Shown piece after piece: positions 16,637 to 26,714 of a DNA stretch of 64,000 nucleotides. The DNA is from Roseateles puraquae (GTDB lineage: Bacteria > Pseudomonadota > Gammaproteobacteria > Burkholderiales > Burkholderiaceae_C): positions 123,521-187,520 of the forward strand of contig NZ_NISI01000011.1 in assembly GCF_002205845.1 (NCBI RefSeq), given 5' to 3'. The stretch's first letter is position 1. Every line of letters starts with the position of its first letter. The translations under genes were made by a program, and so were the position numbers. The notes beneath the pieces were generated by a model. The model searched no databases. It was not told the origin of the DNA and saw only the letters and a list, made by a program, of their open reading frames with translations.

Positions 16637-19609
16637 ATGTCATATTCATCGCGCTTGTTCCCGCGACGCAGTTGCGCACTGTCGTCCACCGCGCTGGCAG
16701 TCGGCCTGCTGATGTTCTCCGCCGCCCAGGCCCAGCAGACCAGCGGCTCCCTGAACGCGCTGGCCGGCAAGGGTGACAAGGTCACCATCGTCAGCAAGGC
16801 CATCGGTATCACCCGTGAGCAGGTGGCCGACAAGGACGGTGCTGTCTCCTTCAGCCAGCTGCCCGCAGGTGACTATGTCGTCACCATCAAGCGCGCAGAC
16901 GGTTCGACCGTGACCCGCAACGTCAGCGTGCAGCCGGGCCAGAGCGCCAATGTGAATGTGCAGCAGCTGGAGCAGGTCGTCGTGACCGGCCTGGCCACCA
17001 AGACCATCGACGTCAAGTCGGCCGAGTCGGTGCAGATCCTGTCCAAGTCTGAAATCGACCGCATCCCGGTGGCTCGCAACACCACCGCCATCGCGATGCT
17101 CGCCCCGGGCGCCACGCTGGGCGACGGCCGAATCGGCTCCACCAGTTCGCGCGCGGGCAATGTGCCCTCGCTGGGCGGCGCATCCCCGGCCGAGAACGCT
17201 TACTACATCAACGGCTTCAACGTCACCAACATCGTGAACGGTGTGGCGTTCAACTCGGTGCCCTTCGAAGGCGTGGGCTCGCAGCAGGTCAAGACCGGCG
17301 GCTATGGTGCGGAGTTCGGCCGTTCGCTGGGCGGCGTCATTTCGGTGACCACCAAGCGCGGCACCGATGAATGGCACGGTGGCGCCAACGTGACCTGGGA
17401 GCCTGATTCCCTGCGCGGCTCAGCCGTCTTTTCCAAGAAGGACGATCCGACCAGCACCAATCCCAACGACTGGTACCTGGCCAAGGGCCCGGGCTACAAC
17501 GAGACCTTGCGCACCAATCTGTGGGCGGGTGGCCCGCTGATTGCCGACACGCTCTACGCGTTCGCCCTGGTGCAGGCCGGTGGCCAGAAGATCCGTTCCT
17601 ACGGCACCAGCCAGCAGTCGGAGACCAAGAACGACACGCCCCAGTACCTGCTGAAGCTGGACTGGAACATCAACAAGAACAACACGCTCGAGTTCACTTC
17701 GTTCAGCGACAAGTCGACCGACAAGATCCAGAACTGGAAGCAGGTCACGGCCAACGGTACGGCCAAGGGCGACTCGCTCGGTACCGACGAGTACACGACC
17801 GGCGGTGATACCAACATCCTGAAGTGGACCGGCTGGCTGACCGATGACCTGACCCTCTCGGCCCTGTACGGCGTGGGCAAGTACAAGCGCACCTCCGTCG
17901 TCGAATCGGCCGGCTGCCCCTACGTGCAAGACCGCCGCACCGCCCCGACGAAGATCCTCGGCTGCGCCACCACCATTCCCATCAGCGACCCCAACGCCAA
18001 CGACAAGCGCACGGCCTACCGCGTGGATGCCGAGTACTCGATCAACGCCCAGCACACCCTGCGCGCCGGTCTGGACTCCGAGGTCTACGACACGGTCGAC
18101 GGCTCGGTCTACCCTGGCCCCGAGCGCAAGCTCTACCAGATCCGTCGCCTGGGCGCGGGTTCCCGCCTGTCCAACGGCTACGTCAACGGTGCCACGCCGA
18201 TCGACTACGTGCAGGTGCGCGAGTACTTCAACGGCGGTACCTTCAAGACCGAAAACGCCGCCTGGTACGTCGAGGACAACTGGCAGGTGACCAAGAACCT
18301 GCTGGTCAACATCGGCCTGCGCAATGAGTCGTTCACCAACAAGAATGCGGATGGCATTCCGTTCGTGAAGGTCAAGAACACCTACGCACCTCGTCTGGCG
18401 GCTGCCTGGGACGTGATGGGCAATGCCGACCTGAAGGTCTACTCCAACGTCGGCCGTTACTACATCCCGGTGTATGCCAACACCAACGTGCGCCTGTCGG
18501 GCCAGCAGCTCGACAAGACCAACTTCTACGCCTACACCGGCACCAACAGCAACGACAAGTTCCAGGTGCCGGGCCTTGGTACCAAGCTGGGCGGCGAGGT
18601 CGTGAACTCGCCGGGTGCAGCGCCCGATCCGCGCACCATCGTCGACCCCAACCTGAAGCCGATGTACCAGGACGAGTTCATCGCCGGCTTCCAGAAGGCG
18701 CTGGCGGACCGCTGGTCGGTGGGCGTCAAGTACACGCACCGCGTGCTGAAGAGCTCGATGGACGACATCTGCTTCGGCGCTGGCGCGGCCGCCTGGGCGG
18801 CCAAGAACGGCTACACCGCCGACCAGGCCGCTGCGATCGGCGACACCGTCGACCACTGCTTCCTCGGCAATCCCGGCCGCGACCTGACGGCCAACGTCGA
18901 CCTCAATGGCGACGGCAAGCTGGTGGCGGTCACCATCCCCAACTCGGCGCTGCTGTTCCCCGAGAAGCCCAAGCGTACCTATGACGCTCTCGAGTTCACC
19001 TTCGAGCGCGCCTGGGACAAGAAGTGGAGCTTCCAAGGCTCCTACGTGCTGGCCTTCAGCAAGGGCAACACCGAGGGCTATGTGAAGTCCGACATCGGCC
19101 AGGATGACGCCGGTATCAGCCAGGACTGGGACTACCCCGGCCTGATGGAAGGTGCCAACGGCTATCTGCCCAACGACCGTCGCCACACCTTCAAATTCTG
19201 GGGCAGCTATGCCGCCACGGATGAAGTGCGCGTGGGTGCCAACGTGATGATCCAGAGCGGCCGTCCCAAGAACTGCCTGGGCTACTACGCCGGTACGCTG
19301 GACGATGTGTCCATCGCTTACGGCTCGTCGTCGTTCTACTGCGGCGGCAAGCTGGTGCCGCGTGGCAGCGTTGGTCGCCTGAAGTGGTTCAAGGAAGTCA
19401 ACCTGCAAGCCACCTACACGCCGAACTGGCTCAAGGGTGCGACGCTGTCGGTCGACCTGCTGAACGTCTTCAACACCCGCACTGTGCGCGCCATCAACGA
19501 AGCCGGCGAAGAAGCCCTGGGCACGCCGTCGCCGAGCTACGGTCAGCCCGGTGCGTCCAGCATCCAGGCGCCGCGCCGCGTGCGCTTCCTGGCGCAGTAC
19601 GAGTTCTGA
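16637..19609 (+). CDS. TonB-dependent receptor, Oar-like with N-terminal carboxypeptidase-regulatory-like domain
   Basis: A 990-residue outer-membrane receptor. The signal peptide ends near VGLLMFSAAQAQ. Next is a small Ig-like carboxypeptidase-regulatory-like domain (AVSFSQLPAGDYVVTIKRADG), then a TonB-box-like region LEQVVVTGLATKTID and the plug (YYINGFNVTNIVNG, GGYGAEFGRSLGGVISVTTKRG). The barrel ends RRVRFLAQYEF. Oar-like receptors occur in myxobacteria, xanthomonads and Burkholderiales and are linked to uptake of large molecules or protein export; the ligand is unknown. The start at 16637 has GAAAGGACC upstream. The mRNA leader looks structured. A strong terminator follows. Confidence 0.92.
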   Translation: MSYSSRLFPRRSCALSSTALAVGLLMFSAAQAQQTSGSLNALAGKGDKVTIVSKAIGITREQVADKDGAVSFSQLPAGDYVVTIKRADGSTVTRNVSVQPGQSANVNVQQLEQVVVTGLATKTIDVKSAESVQILSKSEIDRIPVARNTTAIAMLAPGATLGDGRIGSTSSRAGNVPSLGGASPAENAYYINGFNVTNIVNGVAFNSVPFEGVGSQQVKTGGYGAEFGRSLGGVISVTTKRGTDEWHGGANVTWEPDSLRGSAVFSKKDDPTSTNPNDWYLAKGPGYNETLRTNLWAGGPLIADTLYAFALVQAGGQKIRSYGTSQQSETKNDTPQYLLKLDWNINKNNTLEFTSFSDKSTDKIQNWKQVTANGTAKGDSLGTDEYTTGGDTNILKWTGWLTDDLTLSALYGVGKYKRTSVVESAGCPYVQDRRTAPTKILGCATTIPISDPNANDKRTAYRVDAEYSINAQHTLRAGLDSEVYDTVDGSVYPGPERKLYQIRRLGAGSRLSNGYVNGATPIDYVQVREYFNGGTFKTENAAWYVEDNWQVTKNLLVNIGLRNESFTNKNADGIPFVKVKNTYAPRLAAAWDVMGNADLKVYSNVGRYYIPVYANTNVRLSGQQLDKTNFYAYTGTNSNDKFQVPGLGTKLGGEVVNSPGAAPDPRTIVDPNLKPMYQDEFIAGFQKALADRWSVGVKYTHRVLKSSMDDICFGAGAAAWAAKNGYTADQAAAIGDTVDHCFLGNPGRDLTANVDLNGDGKLVAVTIPNSALLFPEKPKRTYDALEFTFERAWDKKWSFQGSYVLAFSKGNTEGYVKSDIGQDDAGISQDWDYPGLMEGANGYLPNDRRHTFKFWGSYAATDEVRVGANVMIQSGRPKNCLGYYAGTLDDVSIAYGSSSFYCGGKLVPRGSVGRLKWFKEVNLQATYTPNWLKGATLSVDLLNVFNTRTVRAINEAGEEALGTPSPSYGQPGASSIQAPRRVRFLAQYEF

Positions 19610-19659
19610 GTCCAGCTGTAGCCTTGCCCGCCGCTTGTCGGTGGGCGAGGCCAGGCAGC

Positions 19660-19687
19660 AAGGCCCGCTCATCGAGCGGGCCTTTTT
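19660..19687 (+). terminator. Rho-independent terminator after the Oar-like receptor gene
   Basis: Eleven-base perfect stem AAGGCCCGCTC/GAGCGGGCCTT with an ATC loop and a T5 run. Confidence 0.92.
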
Positions 19688-19827
19688 CATGCACGACTTG
19701 TTGGGACTCACCGCGCAGCGAACGGGATGTCACGCCTGTGGTGTCGCATCGCTCGGACGTCGAGCGGCCTGGCAATGTCGTTGATAGTGTTCAGGGGTTG
19801 ATCCCGCAACAACAACACGCGCCCGCC

Positions 19828-20139
19828 ATGCCACTCTGGACATTCCTCGTCGACTACGACGGCGGCAACTACACCGGCCAAGGTGCCGGCGATACGTTTT
19901 CACAGGCCTGCGATGCGTGGGCCGCTCAGCTGCGCCAAGACAAGCCCCTGCAGCGCAGAACGGCGGCTTTCGTGAAGGCCTTGCTCAAGGCGGCGCCCGA
20001 TCCGGTGGCGTTGAACGGCCTGCAGAACGTCTGGTGCTTCACAGGCCTGTTCGCGGATGAGCTCTTCATCGTGAACGTGGTGCTGACGGTTGAAACCATC
20101 AGCGAAATCGACGGGCTGCCGCGGGCGAGCGCGACCTGA
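19828..20139 (+). CDS. Small hypothetical protein
   Basis: A 103-residue acidic-aromatic protein starting MPLWTFLVDYDGGNY and containing QNVWCFTGLFADELFIVNVVLTVE. There is no signal peptide or transmembrane helix, and I recognise no motif. Compact beta-rich patterns and good codon usage support a real gene. It lies alone between the receptor terminator and the convergent malate synthase gene. Function unknown. Confidence 0.6.
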   Translation: MPLWTFLVDYDGGNYTGQGAGDTFSQACDAWAAQLRQDKPLQRRTAAFVKALLKAAPDPVALNGLQNVWCFTGLFADELFIVNVVLTVETISEIDGLPRASAT

Positions 20140-20217
20140 CCGCTTGGGGCGCGCGGTCGGCGCGTTCAGGCGCGGCGCCGGGCACACCCCTGAGCCGCGT
20201 TCAACGTGCCCGCCACC

Positions 20218-22392
20218 TCACGGCTGGCTGGCCTTCACCTTCAACCGCCACGCATGCAGCAGCGGCTCGGTGTAGCCGCTGGGCTGCGCCTCGCCCTTGA
20301 AGACGAGGTCCAGCGCCGCCTGCATGGCCGCGCCCTGCGGGTTGGCCGCGAGGGGCCGGTAAGCCGCGTCGCCCGCGTTCTGGGCGTCCACCACCTTGGC
20401 CATGCGCGTGAAGGTCTCGCGCACCTGTTCGGGCGTCACCACGCCGTGGCGCAGCCAGTTGGCGATGTGCTGGCTGCTGATGCGCAGCGTGGCGCGGTCT
20501 TCCATCAGGCCGATGCCGTTGATGTCGGGCACCTTGGAGCAGCCCACGCCCTGGTCGATCCAGCGCACCACATAGCCGAGGATGCCCTGCACGTTGTTGT
20601 CCAGCTCCTGCTGGCGCTGCTCGGGCGTCCAGTTCGCCTCGGGCGCGACCGGGATGGTCAGCAGCGCGTGGAGCAGGCCCTCGCGCTCGGCGGCGAGGTC
20701 GACCTTCTCCAGGTCCTGCTGCACCGCCGCCACGCTGACCTGGTGGTAGTGCAGCGCATGCAGCGTGGCGGCGGTGGGCGAGGGCACCCAGGCGGTGTTG
20801 GCGCCGGCCTTGGGGTGGCCGATCTTCTGCTTCAGCATCTCGGCCATCAGGTCGGGCATGGCCCACATGCCCTTGCCGATCTGGGCGCGGCCGCGCAGGC
20901 CGCAGGCCAGGCCGGTGAGCACGTTGCTGCGCTCGTAGGCCTGGATCCAGCTCGACGTCTTCATGTCGCCCTTGCGCAGCATGGGGCCGGCGCGCATGGC
21001 GGTGTGCATCTCGTCGCCGGTGCGGTCCAGGAAGCCGGTGTTGATGAAGGCCACGCGGCTGGCGGCGGCGGCGATGCAGGCCTGCAGGTTGACGGAGGTG
21101 CGACGCTCCTCGTCCATGATGCCGAGCTTGACGGTGCTGTCCGGCAGGCCCAGCAGCTGCTCCACGCGTGTGAACAGCTCGGCGGCGAAGGCCACTTCGG
21201 CCGGGCCGTGCATCTTGGGCTTCACGATGTAGACCGAGCCGGTGCGCGAATTGCCCCGGCGCTTCAGGTCGTGCATCGCGATGGTCGTCGTGACGACTGC
21301 ATCCATGATGCCCTCGGGGATCTCGCTGCCGTCGTCCAGCAGGATGGCCGGGTTGGTCATCAGGTGGCCGACATTGCGCACGAACATCAGCGAGCGGCCA
21401 TGCAGCGTGACCGTGCCGCCGTTCGGGGCGGTGTAGACGCGATCAGCGTTCAGGCGACGGGTGAAGGTCTTGCCGCCTTTGGCGACCTCTTCGGTGAGCG
21501 TGCCGAGCTGGATGCCGAGCCAGTTGCGGTAGGCCAGCAGCTTGTCTTCGGCGTCCACCGCGGCGACCGAGTCTTCCAGGTCGAGGATGGTGGACAGGGC
21601 GGCTTCCAGCACCACGTCGGCCACGCCGGCGGCGTCGGTCTTGCCGATGGGCGTGCTGCGGTCGATGCGGATGTCCAGGTGCAGGCCGTGGTGCACGAGC
21701 AGCACGCTGCTCGGCGCGGCGGCCTCGCCCTGGTAGCCGGCGAAGGCGGTGGGGTCCTGCAGGCCGGTGGTGGCACCGGAGGCCAGCGTCACCGCGAGTT
21801 GGCCGCCCTCCACGCGGTAGCCGGTCGCGTCGGCATGTGAGCCGCTGGCCAGCGGTGCGGCCTGGTCCAGCACCTGGCGGGCGAAGGCAATGACCTTGGC
21901 GCCGCGCACCGGGTTGTAGCCACCCTCACGGGTGGCGCCGTCGGTCTCGGGGATGGCATCGGTGCCGTACAGGGCGTCGTACAGCGAGCCCCAGCGGGCG
22001 TTGGCCGCGTTCAGCGCATAGCGCGCATTCAGGATGGGCACCACGAGCTGCGGGCCGGCCTGGATGGCGAGTTCGGCGTCCACGTTCGCGGTTGTGGCCT
22101 TGACCTGTGCGGGCGCGTCGACGAGGTAGCCGATGCGCTTGAGGAAGTCCTGGTAGGCCGGCATGTCGGTGATCGGGCCGGGGTGGGCCTCGTGCCAGGC
22201 GTCGAGCTCGGCCTGCAGGCGGTCACGCTCGGCGAGCAGCGCGCGGTTCTTGGGCGCCAGTTCATGCGCCAGTGCGCTGAAGCCGGCCCAGAAGGCGTCC
22301 GGCGCCACGCCGGTGCCGGGCAGCACTTCGGTGTCGATGAAGCGGGCCAGGTCGGCATCGACCTGCAGGCGGTGAAGGGAGGTGCGAGGCAT
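20218..22392 (-). CDS. glcB: Malate synthase G
   Basis: A 724-residue enzyme matching malate synthase G in length (723 in E. coli). It condenses glyoxylate with acetyl-CoA to malate. Visible hallmarks are [23 protein letters not shown] at the start, [15 protein letters not shown], the long barrel segment [21 protein letters not shown] with [30 protein letters not shown], and [19 protein letters not shown] precedes the ATG at 22392; the frame continues upstream only as noise. A LysR regulator is divergent with 157 bases between, so it is the likely controller. Isocitrate lyase is not in the window. Confidence 0.96.
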   Translation of the reverse strand: MPRTSLHRLQVDADLARFIDTEVLPGTGVAPDAFWAGFSALAHELAPKNRALLAERDRLQAELDAWHEAHPGPITDMPAYQDFLKRIGYLVDAPAQVKATTANVDAELAIQAGPQLVVPILNARYALNAANARWGSLYDALYGTDAIPETDGATREGGYNPVRGAKVIAFARQVLDQAAPLASGSHADATGYRVEGGQLAVTLASGATTGLQDPTAFAGYQGEAAAPSSVLLVHHGLHLDIRIDRSTPIGKTDAAGVADVVLEAALSTILDLEDSVAAVDAEDKLLAYRNWLGIQLGTLTEEVAKGGKTFTRRLNADRVYTAPNGGTVTLHGRSLMFVRNVGHLMTNPAILLDDGSEIPEGIMDAVVTTTIAMHDLKRRGNSRTGSVYIVKPKMHGPAEVAFAAELFTRVEQLLGLPDSTVKLGIMDEERRTSVNLQACIAAAASRVAFINTGFLDRTGDEMHTAMRAGPMLRKGDMKTSSWIQAYERSNVLTGLACGLRGRAQIGKGMWAMPDLMAEMLKQKIGHPKAGANTAWVPSPTAATLHALHYHQVSVAAVQQDLEKVDLAAEREGLLHALLTIPVAPEANWTPEQRQQELDNNVQGILGYVVRWIDQGVGCSKVPDINGIGLMEDRATLRISSQHIANWLRHGVVTPEQVRETFTRMAKVVDAQNAGDAAYRPLAANPQGAAMQAALDLVFKGEAQPSGYTEPLLHAWRLKVKASQP

Positions 22393-22549
22393 GGTGGAGC
22401 TCCTGCGAGAGGCAACGACGAATGGTGCCAATCTAGCCGGCTTGCGTGGGCCGATTCGCTGTGGGGCTTGCAAGGAATCTGTGACCAAAACGCAAAGATG
22501 AGCCTTGAAAACGCTTCCTTTGCGCTTCCCTCCCAGCACAATCGGCGGC
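22393..22549. promoter_or_regulatory. Divergent glcB / LysR promoter region with inverted repeat
   Basis: The 157 bases between the divergent starts contain ACGCAAAG (about 22489) and the inverted copy CTTTGCGC (about 22518), some 20 bases apart. This is a plausible LysR-type binding pair. The position is right for shared control of glcB and autoregulation. Confidence 0.45.
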
Positions 22550-23455
22550 ATGGACAAGCTCAAGCAGATGGAGTCCTTCGTGCTGGTGGCGGCCAAAGGC
22601 AGCCTCACCGCTGCCGCGCAGGCTGAAGGCGTGGCCCCGGCCGTGATGGGCCGGCGGCTGGATGCGCTGGAGGCGCGCCTGGGCGTGAAGCTGCTGCTGC
22701 GCACCACGCGGCGGCTCACGCTGACGGCCGAGGGGCAGTCGTTTCTGGAGGACTGCCAGCGGCTGATCGCCTCGGTGGCCGATGCCGAGGCGGCGGTCAG
22801 CGCCGGCGGCCTGAAGGCCAGCGGCCATCTGCGCGTGACTGCGCCGGCCGGCTTCGGCCGCCGCCACGTGGCACCGCTGGTGCCCGGTTTCCTGGCCGCG
22901 CATGCCGACCTGAGCCTGTCGCTCAACCTCAGCGACCGTGTGGTCGACATCGTGCACGAGGGCTTCGACTGCGCGGTGCGCGTGGGCGACCTGCCTGACT
23001 CCAGCCTGGTGAGCACCCGGCTGGCCGACAACCGGCGGCTGTGCGTGGCCGCGCCGGCTTACCTCAAGCGCGCCGGCATCCCGCGCCACCCTGACGACCT
23101 CGCCCGCCACGCCTGCCTGACGCTCAGCTCCGAAGCCAGCCAGACGCGTGGCTGGGCTTTCCAGATCGACGGCGCCGTGCAACACCTGCGCCCCACCGGG
23201 CGTTTGGACTGCAGCGACGGCCAGGTGCTGCACGACTGGTGCGTGGCCGGCCTGGGCCTGGCCTGGCGCAGCACCTGGGAGGTGGAGGCCGACCTGGCCG
23301 CCGGCCGGCTGGTCAGCGTGCTGGACGACTTCGCGGCGCCGCCCAACGGCATCTACGCGATCTTTCCGCAGTCACGCCACCTGCCGCTGCGCACGCGGCT
23401 GTGGGTGGAGCATCTGCGGGCGCATTACGGGCGGGCAGCGTACTGGCAGGCTTGA
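22550..23455 (+). CDS. LysR family transcriptional regulator
   Basis: A 301-residue regulator. The winged HTH lies at the N-terminus ([35 protein letters not shown]), followed by [13 protein letters not shown] and a periplasmic-binding-like co-inducer domain ([32 protein letters not shown]). The subgroup resembles the DsdC/AaeR-like regulators of the CrgA/PBP2 class. It is divergent from malate synthase G, which is its likely target by position. The ATG at 22550 starts directly before the HTH; the first in-frame start at 22505 would add a short tail unlikely to be translated. The effector is unknown. Confidence 0.92.
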   Translation: MDKLKQMESFVLVAAKGSLTAAAQAEGVAPAVMGRRLDALEARLGVKLLLRTTRRLTLTAEGQSFLEDCQRLIASVADAEAAVSAGGLKASGHLRVTAPAGFGRRHVAPLVPGFLAAHADLSLSLNLSDRVVDIVHEGFDCAVRVGDLPDSSLVSTRLADNRRLCVAAPAYLKRAGIPRHPDDLARHACLTLSSEASQTRGWAFQIDGAVQHLRPTGRLDCSDGQVLHDWCVAGLGLAWRSTWEVEADLAAGRLVSVLDDFAAPPNGIYAIFPQSRHLPLRTRLWVEHLRAHYGRAAYWQA

Positions 23456-23506
23456 TCCCTCGGCCCCTGCGAGACGGTGCACAAAGCACCGCCCGCCTGG
23501 CGTCGC

Positions 23507-25207
23507 TCAATCGCCGAAGAGGACCTTGCTCTTCTTGCTGACCCAGCCCTCGAAGCTGCCCGAGTAGGCTTCCTCGATGCGGTTGCGCTTGACCTTGAAG
23601 GTCGGGGTGATGAAGCCGTTGTCCACCGTCCAGGGGGTCTTGATCAGCACCAGTGCATCCAGCTGCTCGTGCGGGTCCAGGCGGGCGTTGACGTCGTCCA
23701 GGTGCTTGGAGAGCTCGGCCATCAGCGCGGTGCGCTCGGCCTCGCTGCTGGCGCGCTGCAGGCCCTGGGGTGACAGCATCGCGATGCCCAGCGGCTGGCC
23801 CATGTTGGCGCCGGCCACGCAGCAGGCCTCCACGTTGGGGTTCATGCCCAGGCGGTCTTCGATGGGCGCGGGTGCCACGTACTTGCCCTTGCTCGTCTTG
23901 AACAGGTCCTTCACGCGGCCGGTGATGCGCACGCAGCCGTCCTTGTCCTGGCTGGCCTTGTCGCCGGTCTTGAGCCAGCCGTCTTCGGTGAAGCTGTCGC
24001 GGGTCTGCTCGGGCGCCTTGTAGTAGCCCAGCATCACGGCCGGGCTGCGCATCTGCAGCTCGCCCGTGGTGGCGTCGATGCGCACCTGCACGCCTTCGTA
24101 GGCCGGGCCCACGGTGCCGCGCTGGTTCTTGCCGGGCAGGGTCAGGTGCGACAGCGCCAGGTTCTCGGTCATGCCGTAGCCCTCGTTGATGTGCAGGCCC
24201 AGGGCCGCATACCACTCCAGCAGTGCCACGGGCATGGGCGCCGCACCGCCGGCGGCGAACTTGCATTCGTTCAGGCCCAGGGCCTTGAGCACCTTCTTGC
24301 GCACCAGGCCGCCGATGATCGGCAGGCGCAGCAGCTTGTTGAGCTTTTGCTGCGGCATCTTGGCCTGCACGCCCTGCTGGAACTTGACCCACAGGCGCGG
24401 CACCGAGAAGAACACGGTGGGCAGTGCGCGCTGCAGGTCAGCCGCGAAGGTGTCCAGCGACTCGGCGAAGAAGATCTTGATGCCGCGCGCCAGCCAGCCG
24501 TGCTCCACCAGCGTGCGCTCCACGACGTGGGCCAGCGGCAGGTAGGACAGCATGCGGTCGGAGCCGCTCATCGGGATGCGCTTGAGGCCCGCGTCCACTG
24601 CCCAGGCGAAGGCGCCGAAGGTGTGCATCACGCCCTTGGGCAGGCCGGTGGTGCCGGAGGTGTAGATGAGGGTGCAGAGCTCGTCGGCGCCGCGCACCGG
24701 CGAGTCCTTCAGGGGCTGGGTGCGGGCGCAGATGGCGTCCCAGCCTTCGTAGGTCTTCTTGGCGTCGTCGGGCGACAGCGCGTAGCTCGCGCCGGGCAGG
24801 CCCGCCGGCACGCCGGGCTTCATGCCTTCCCAGCCGTCGAGCTTGCCGATGAAGATGAAGCGCGACTCGCTGTGCTCCAGGATCTGCGTGATGGTCTCGG
24901 GTGCCAGCGTCGGGTACAGCGGCACGCTGACATAACCCGCCATCCAGATGGCCAGGTCCGTCATCAGCCACCAGGCGCAGTTCTTGGAGAGGATGGCCAC
25001 CTTGGCATCCGCCGGCCAGCCCTCCGCCTGGCCCTTGGCCTTCAGGAAGGCCGCCATGCGGCGCACCTGGTCACCCACCTGGGCCCAGGTGAAGTCCTGC
25101 ACGGCAGCGCCGCCCATGGGTTGGGTCAACGTGACCTGGTTGCCGGCCGTGCGCTCCCAGTGATACAGGCGTTGCAGGGCGAGATGGTCGGCGGCGATGG
25201 TGGCCAT
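23507..25207 (-). CDS. AMP-dependent long-chain acyl-CoA synthetase
   Basis: A 566-residue adenylate-forming enzyme. The ATP/AMP signature is YTSGTTGLPKGVMHT. Further core motifs are EGYGMTENLA, GWLKTGDKASQDKDGCVRITGRVKD and, near the C-terminus, a lysine in TFKVKRNRIEE that fits the catalytic lysine. The enzyme activates a fatty or related acid with ATP and CoA for beta-oxidation or lipid synthesis. The start at 25207 has GAGGAG eight bases upstream; the alternative ATG at 25231 has a poorer site. It is convergent with the LysR gene. Length and the long insert between motifs suggest a long-chain rather than acetyl substrate. Confidence 0.9.
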   Translation of the reverse strand: MATIAADHLALQRLYHWERTAGNQVTLTQPMGGAAVQDFTWAQVGDQVRRMAAFLKAKGQAEGWPADAKVAILSKNCAWWLMTDLAIWMAGYVSVPLYPTLAPETITQILEHSESRFIFIGKLDGWEGMKPGVPAGLPGASYALSPDDAKKTYEGWDAICARTQPLKDSPVRGADELCTLIYTSGTTGLPKGVMHTFGAFAWAVDAGLKRIPMSGSDRMLSYLPLAHVVERTLVEHGWLARGIKIFFAESLDTFAADLQRALPTVFFSVPRLWVKFQQGVQAKMPQQKLNKLLRLPIIGGLVRKKVLKALGLNECKFAAGGAAPMPVALLEWYAALGLHINEGYGMTENLALSHLTLPGKNQRGTVGPAYEGVQVRIDATTGELQMRSPAVMLGYYKAPEQTRDSFTEDGWLKTGDKASQDKDGCVRITGRVKDLFKTSKGKYVAPAPIEDRLGMNPNVEACCVAGANMGQPLGIAMLSPQGLQRASSEAERTALMAELSKHLDDVNARLDPHEQLDALVLIKTPWTVDNGFITPTFKVKRNRIEEAYSGSFEGWVSKKSKVLFGD

Positions 25208-25322
25208 GAACAGCGTCTCCTCAAGGTTCATTTTTCGGATCCCGAAAGTTAACCGGGTTAAACACCCAGTTCCTACGGGAAAACACCTTGCATCGTGACC
25301 TGCTGCCCAGGAGGCCTAGAGG

Positions 25323-25341
25323 CAGGGCTCTAGAAGCCCTG
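25323..25341. terminator. Hairpin between the DUF2834-like gene and the acyl-CoA synthetase gene
   Basis: Seven-base stem CAGGGCT/AGCCCTG with a five-base loop, 14 bases past the stop of the small membrane protein gene. No clear T-run, so termination strength is uncertain. Confidence 0.4.
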
Positions 25342-25354
25342 TCTTGGCATGGGG

Positions 25355-25666
25355 TCAAGACGCCGTGGCCGGTCGAGGGTTGCGGGCGGCGCCCGACGGC
25401 TGCAGCAGCAGGTAGAGCAACGGCCCGAAAGAGCCGGCCGCCAGCGTGAGCAGCGCAAAGGGCCACCAGGTGCGGCCGCTGCGCTGCGCGTCCTGCCACA
25501 GGAAGCCCAGCGCGATGCACGACATCAGCACCAGGTCCAGCAGCACCTGCCACGCGCCGAGGCTGGCCATGCCCGCCTGCCAGATCCCGAGGTAGCCGAC
25601 CTGCCACATCACGTAGGTCGAGAAGGCGCCGAACGCGGCGAGGGTGAGGAAGAGAACGGTTCGCAT
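25355..25666 (-). CDS. Small membrane protein, DUF2834-like
   Basis: A 103-residue protein with three hydrophobic helices: MRTVLFLTLAAFGAFSTYVMW, LLDLVLMSCIALGFLW and FALLTLAAGSFGPLLYLLL. The spacing and the WQDAQRSGRTWWPF loop fit the DUF2834 family of inner-membrane proteins of unknown role. The start at 25666 has GGAG upstream; the in-frame extension to 25726 overlaps the promoter of the divergent regulator gene. It may be controlled by that MmyB-type regulator, which lies about 100 bases away in the opposite direction. Confidence 0.65.
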   Translation of the reverse strand: MRTVLFLTLAAFGAFSTYVMWQVGYLGIWQAGMASLGAWQVLLDLVLMSCIALGFLWQDAQRSGRTWWPFALLTLAAGSFGPLLYLLLQPSGAARNPRPATAS

Positions 25667-25768
25667 GACAAGTCTCCAGTGGGTTGAACAGGCCTTCATG
25701 CTCGGCAGCGGCGCGCGTGGCCGCAATGACGTCGGAGGTCATCGCCGCCGTGGCGGCCGCAGCCCAGA

Positions 25769-26548
25769 ATGCGCCGCATGACTGCCACCCTCGCCACCCT
25801 GCGCCGGGCCCGCCGCCTCAGCCAGCTGGAGCTGTCGCTGCGCGCCGGGGTTTCGCAACGCCACCTGAGCTGCATCGAGACCGGCCGCGCCCGCGCCGGC
25901 CGCGAAACCCTCGTCGCGCTGCTGGACGCGATGGGCGCCACCCTGACCGAGCGCAATCAGGCGCTGCTGGCCGCCGGCTACGCGCCCGCCCACGCCGAGC
26001 GCGCGCTGGACGCACCCGAGATGGCGCCGGTGCGCCGCGCGCTGGAGCAGCTGCTGCAGGCCAGCGGTGCCGCCACGCCAGCCCTCGTGCTCGATGGCGA
26101 GTACAACGTCGTCATGGCGAACGCGGGCCTGTCGCGGCTGCTCGGTCTGCTGGGCCTGCCGCCGCAGATGCTGCAGGGGCCGATGAACCTGCTGCGCGCC
26201 GTCTTCGCGCCGGGCGGCCTCAGGACCTTGTGCGTGGACGAGGCCTGGCTATGCAACGAGATGTGGGCGCGGGCGGTGCGCGAGTCCGAGCATCTGCCGC
26301 GGCTGCGCGCGCTGCTCGATGAGCTGCGCCCAGGTCTGCAACCTTGGTTTGCGGCCGAGCCGGCGGGCCAGCTGCCCGTGCTGGCCTTTCGCCTGCGTGC
26401 CGCGGACGGCCGGGTGCTGAGCTTCTTCTCCGCGCTGACCAGCTTCGGGACGCCGCTGGACATCACGCTGGCGTCCCTCAAGGTGGAGCACCTGTTCCCG
26501 ACCGATGACCTGACGCGGCAGGCCCTGCTGGCGGCCGAGAGCGACTGA
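25769..26548 (+). CDS. XRE-type regulator with MmyB-like ligand-binding domain
   Basis: A 259-residue regulator. The N-terminal helix-turn-helix is RRLSQLELSLRAGVSQRHLSCIETGRARAGRETLVALLDAMG. The rest (LVLDGEYNVVMANAGLSRLLGLLG, then ELRPGLQPWF, then SALTSFGTPLDITLASLKVEHLFPTDD) is the PAS-like MmyB ligand-binding domain, thought to bind small lipophilic molecules. An in-frame ATG three codons on (25778) is an equally good start. It is divergent from the DUF2834-like gene and may control it. Related regulators often control adjacent oxidoreductase genes; none is adjacent here. Confidence 0.88.
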   Translation: MRRMTATLATLRRARRLSQLELSLRAGVSQRHLSCIETGRARAGRETLVALLDAMGATLTERNQALLAAGYAPAHAERALDAPEMAPVRRALEQLLQASGAATPALVLDGEYNVVMANAGLSRLLGLLGLPPQMLQGPMNLLRAVFAPGGLRTLCVDEAWLCNEMWARAVRESEHLPRLRALLDELRPGLQPWFAAEPAGQLPVLAFRLRAADGRVLSFFSALTSFGTPLDITLASLKVEHLFPTDDLTRQALLAAESD

Positions 26549-26714
26549 CGCGATGCGCCTGGCGTGGTGTCGGATTTCTTGACAATGTCAGGCGACCGAC
26601 CCGACCCCGTTGCGCCCGTTGAGCGGCCTTTCCCCAGGCGTGTGGACGGCTTTCGGCCGTTGTGGCGCGAAATTTGCTTTTGACCAGGCAACTGAAATCC
26701 GGAAGTCGCACATC

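Noticed and set aside
16532..16637. Cyclic-di-GMP (GEMM) riboswitch because of GGCAAAGCC and a GAAA
   Set aside because: The required hairpin between the two A-rich motifs is missing and the order of motifs does not fit; kept only as a generic structured leader.
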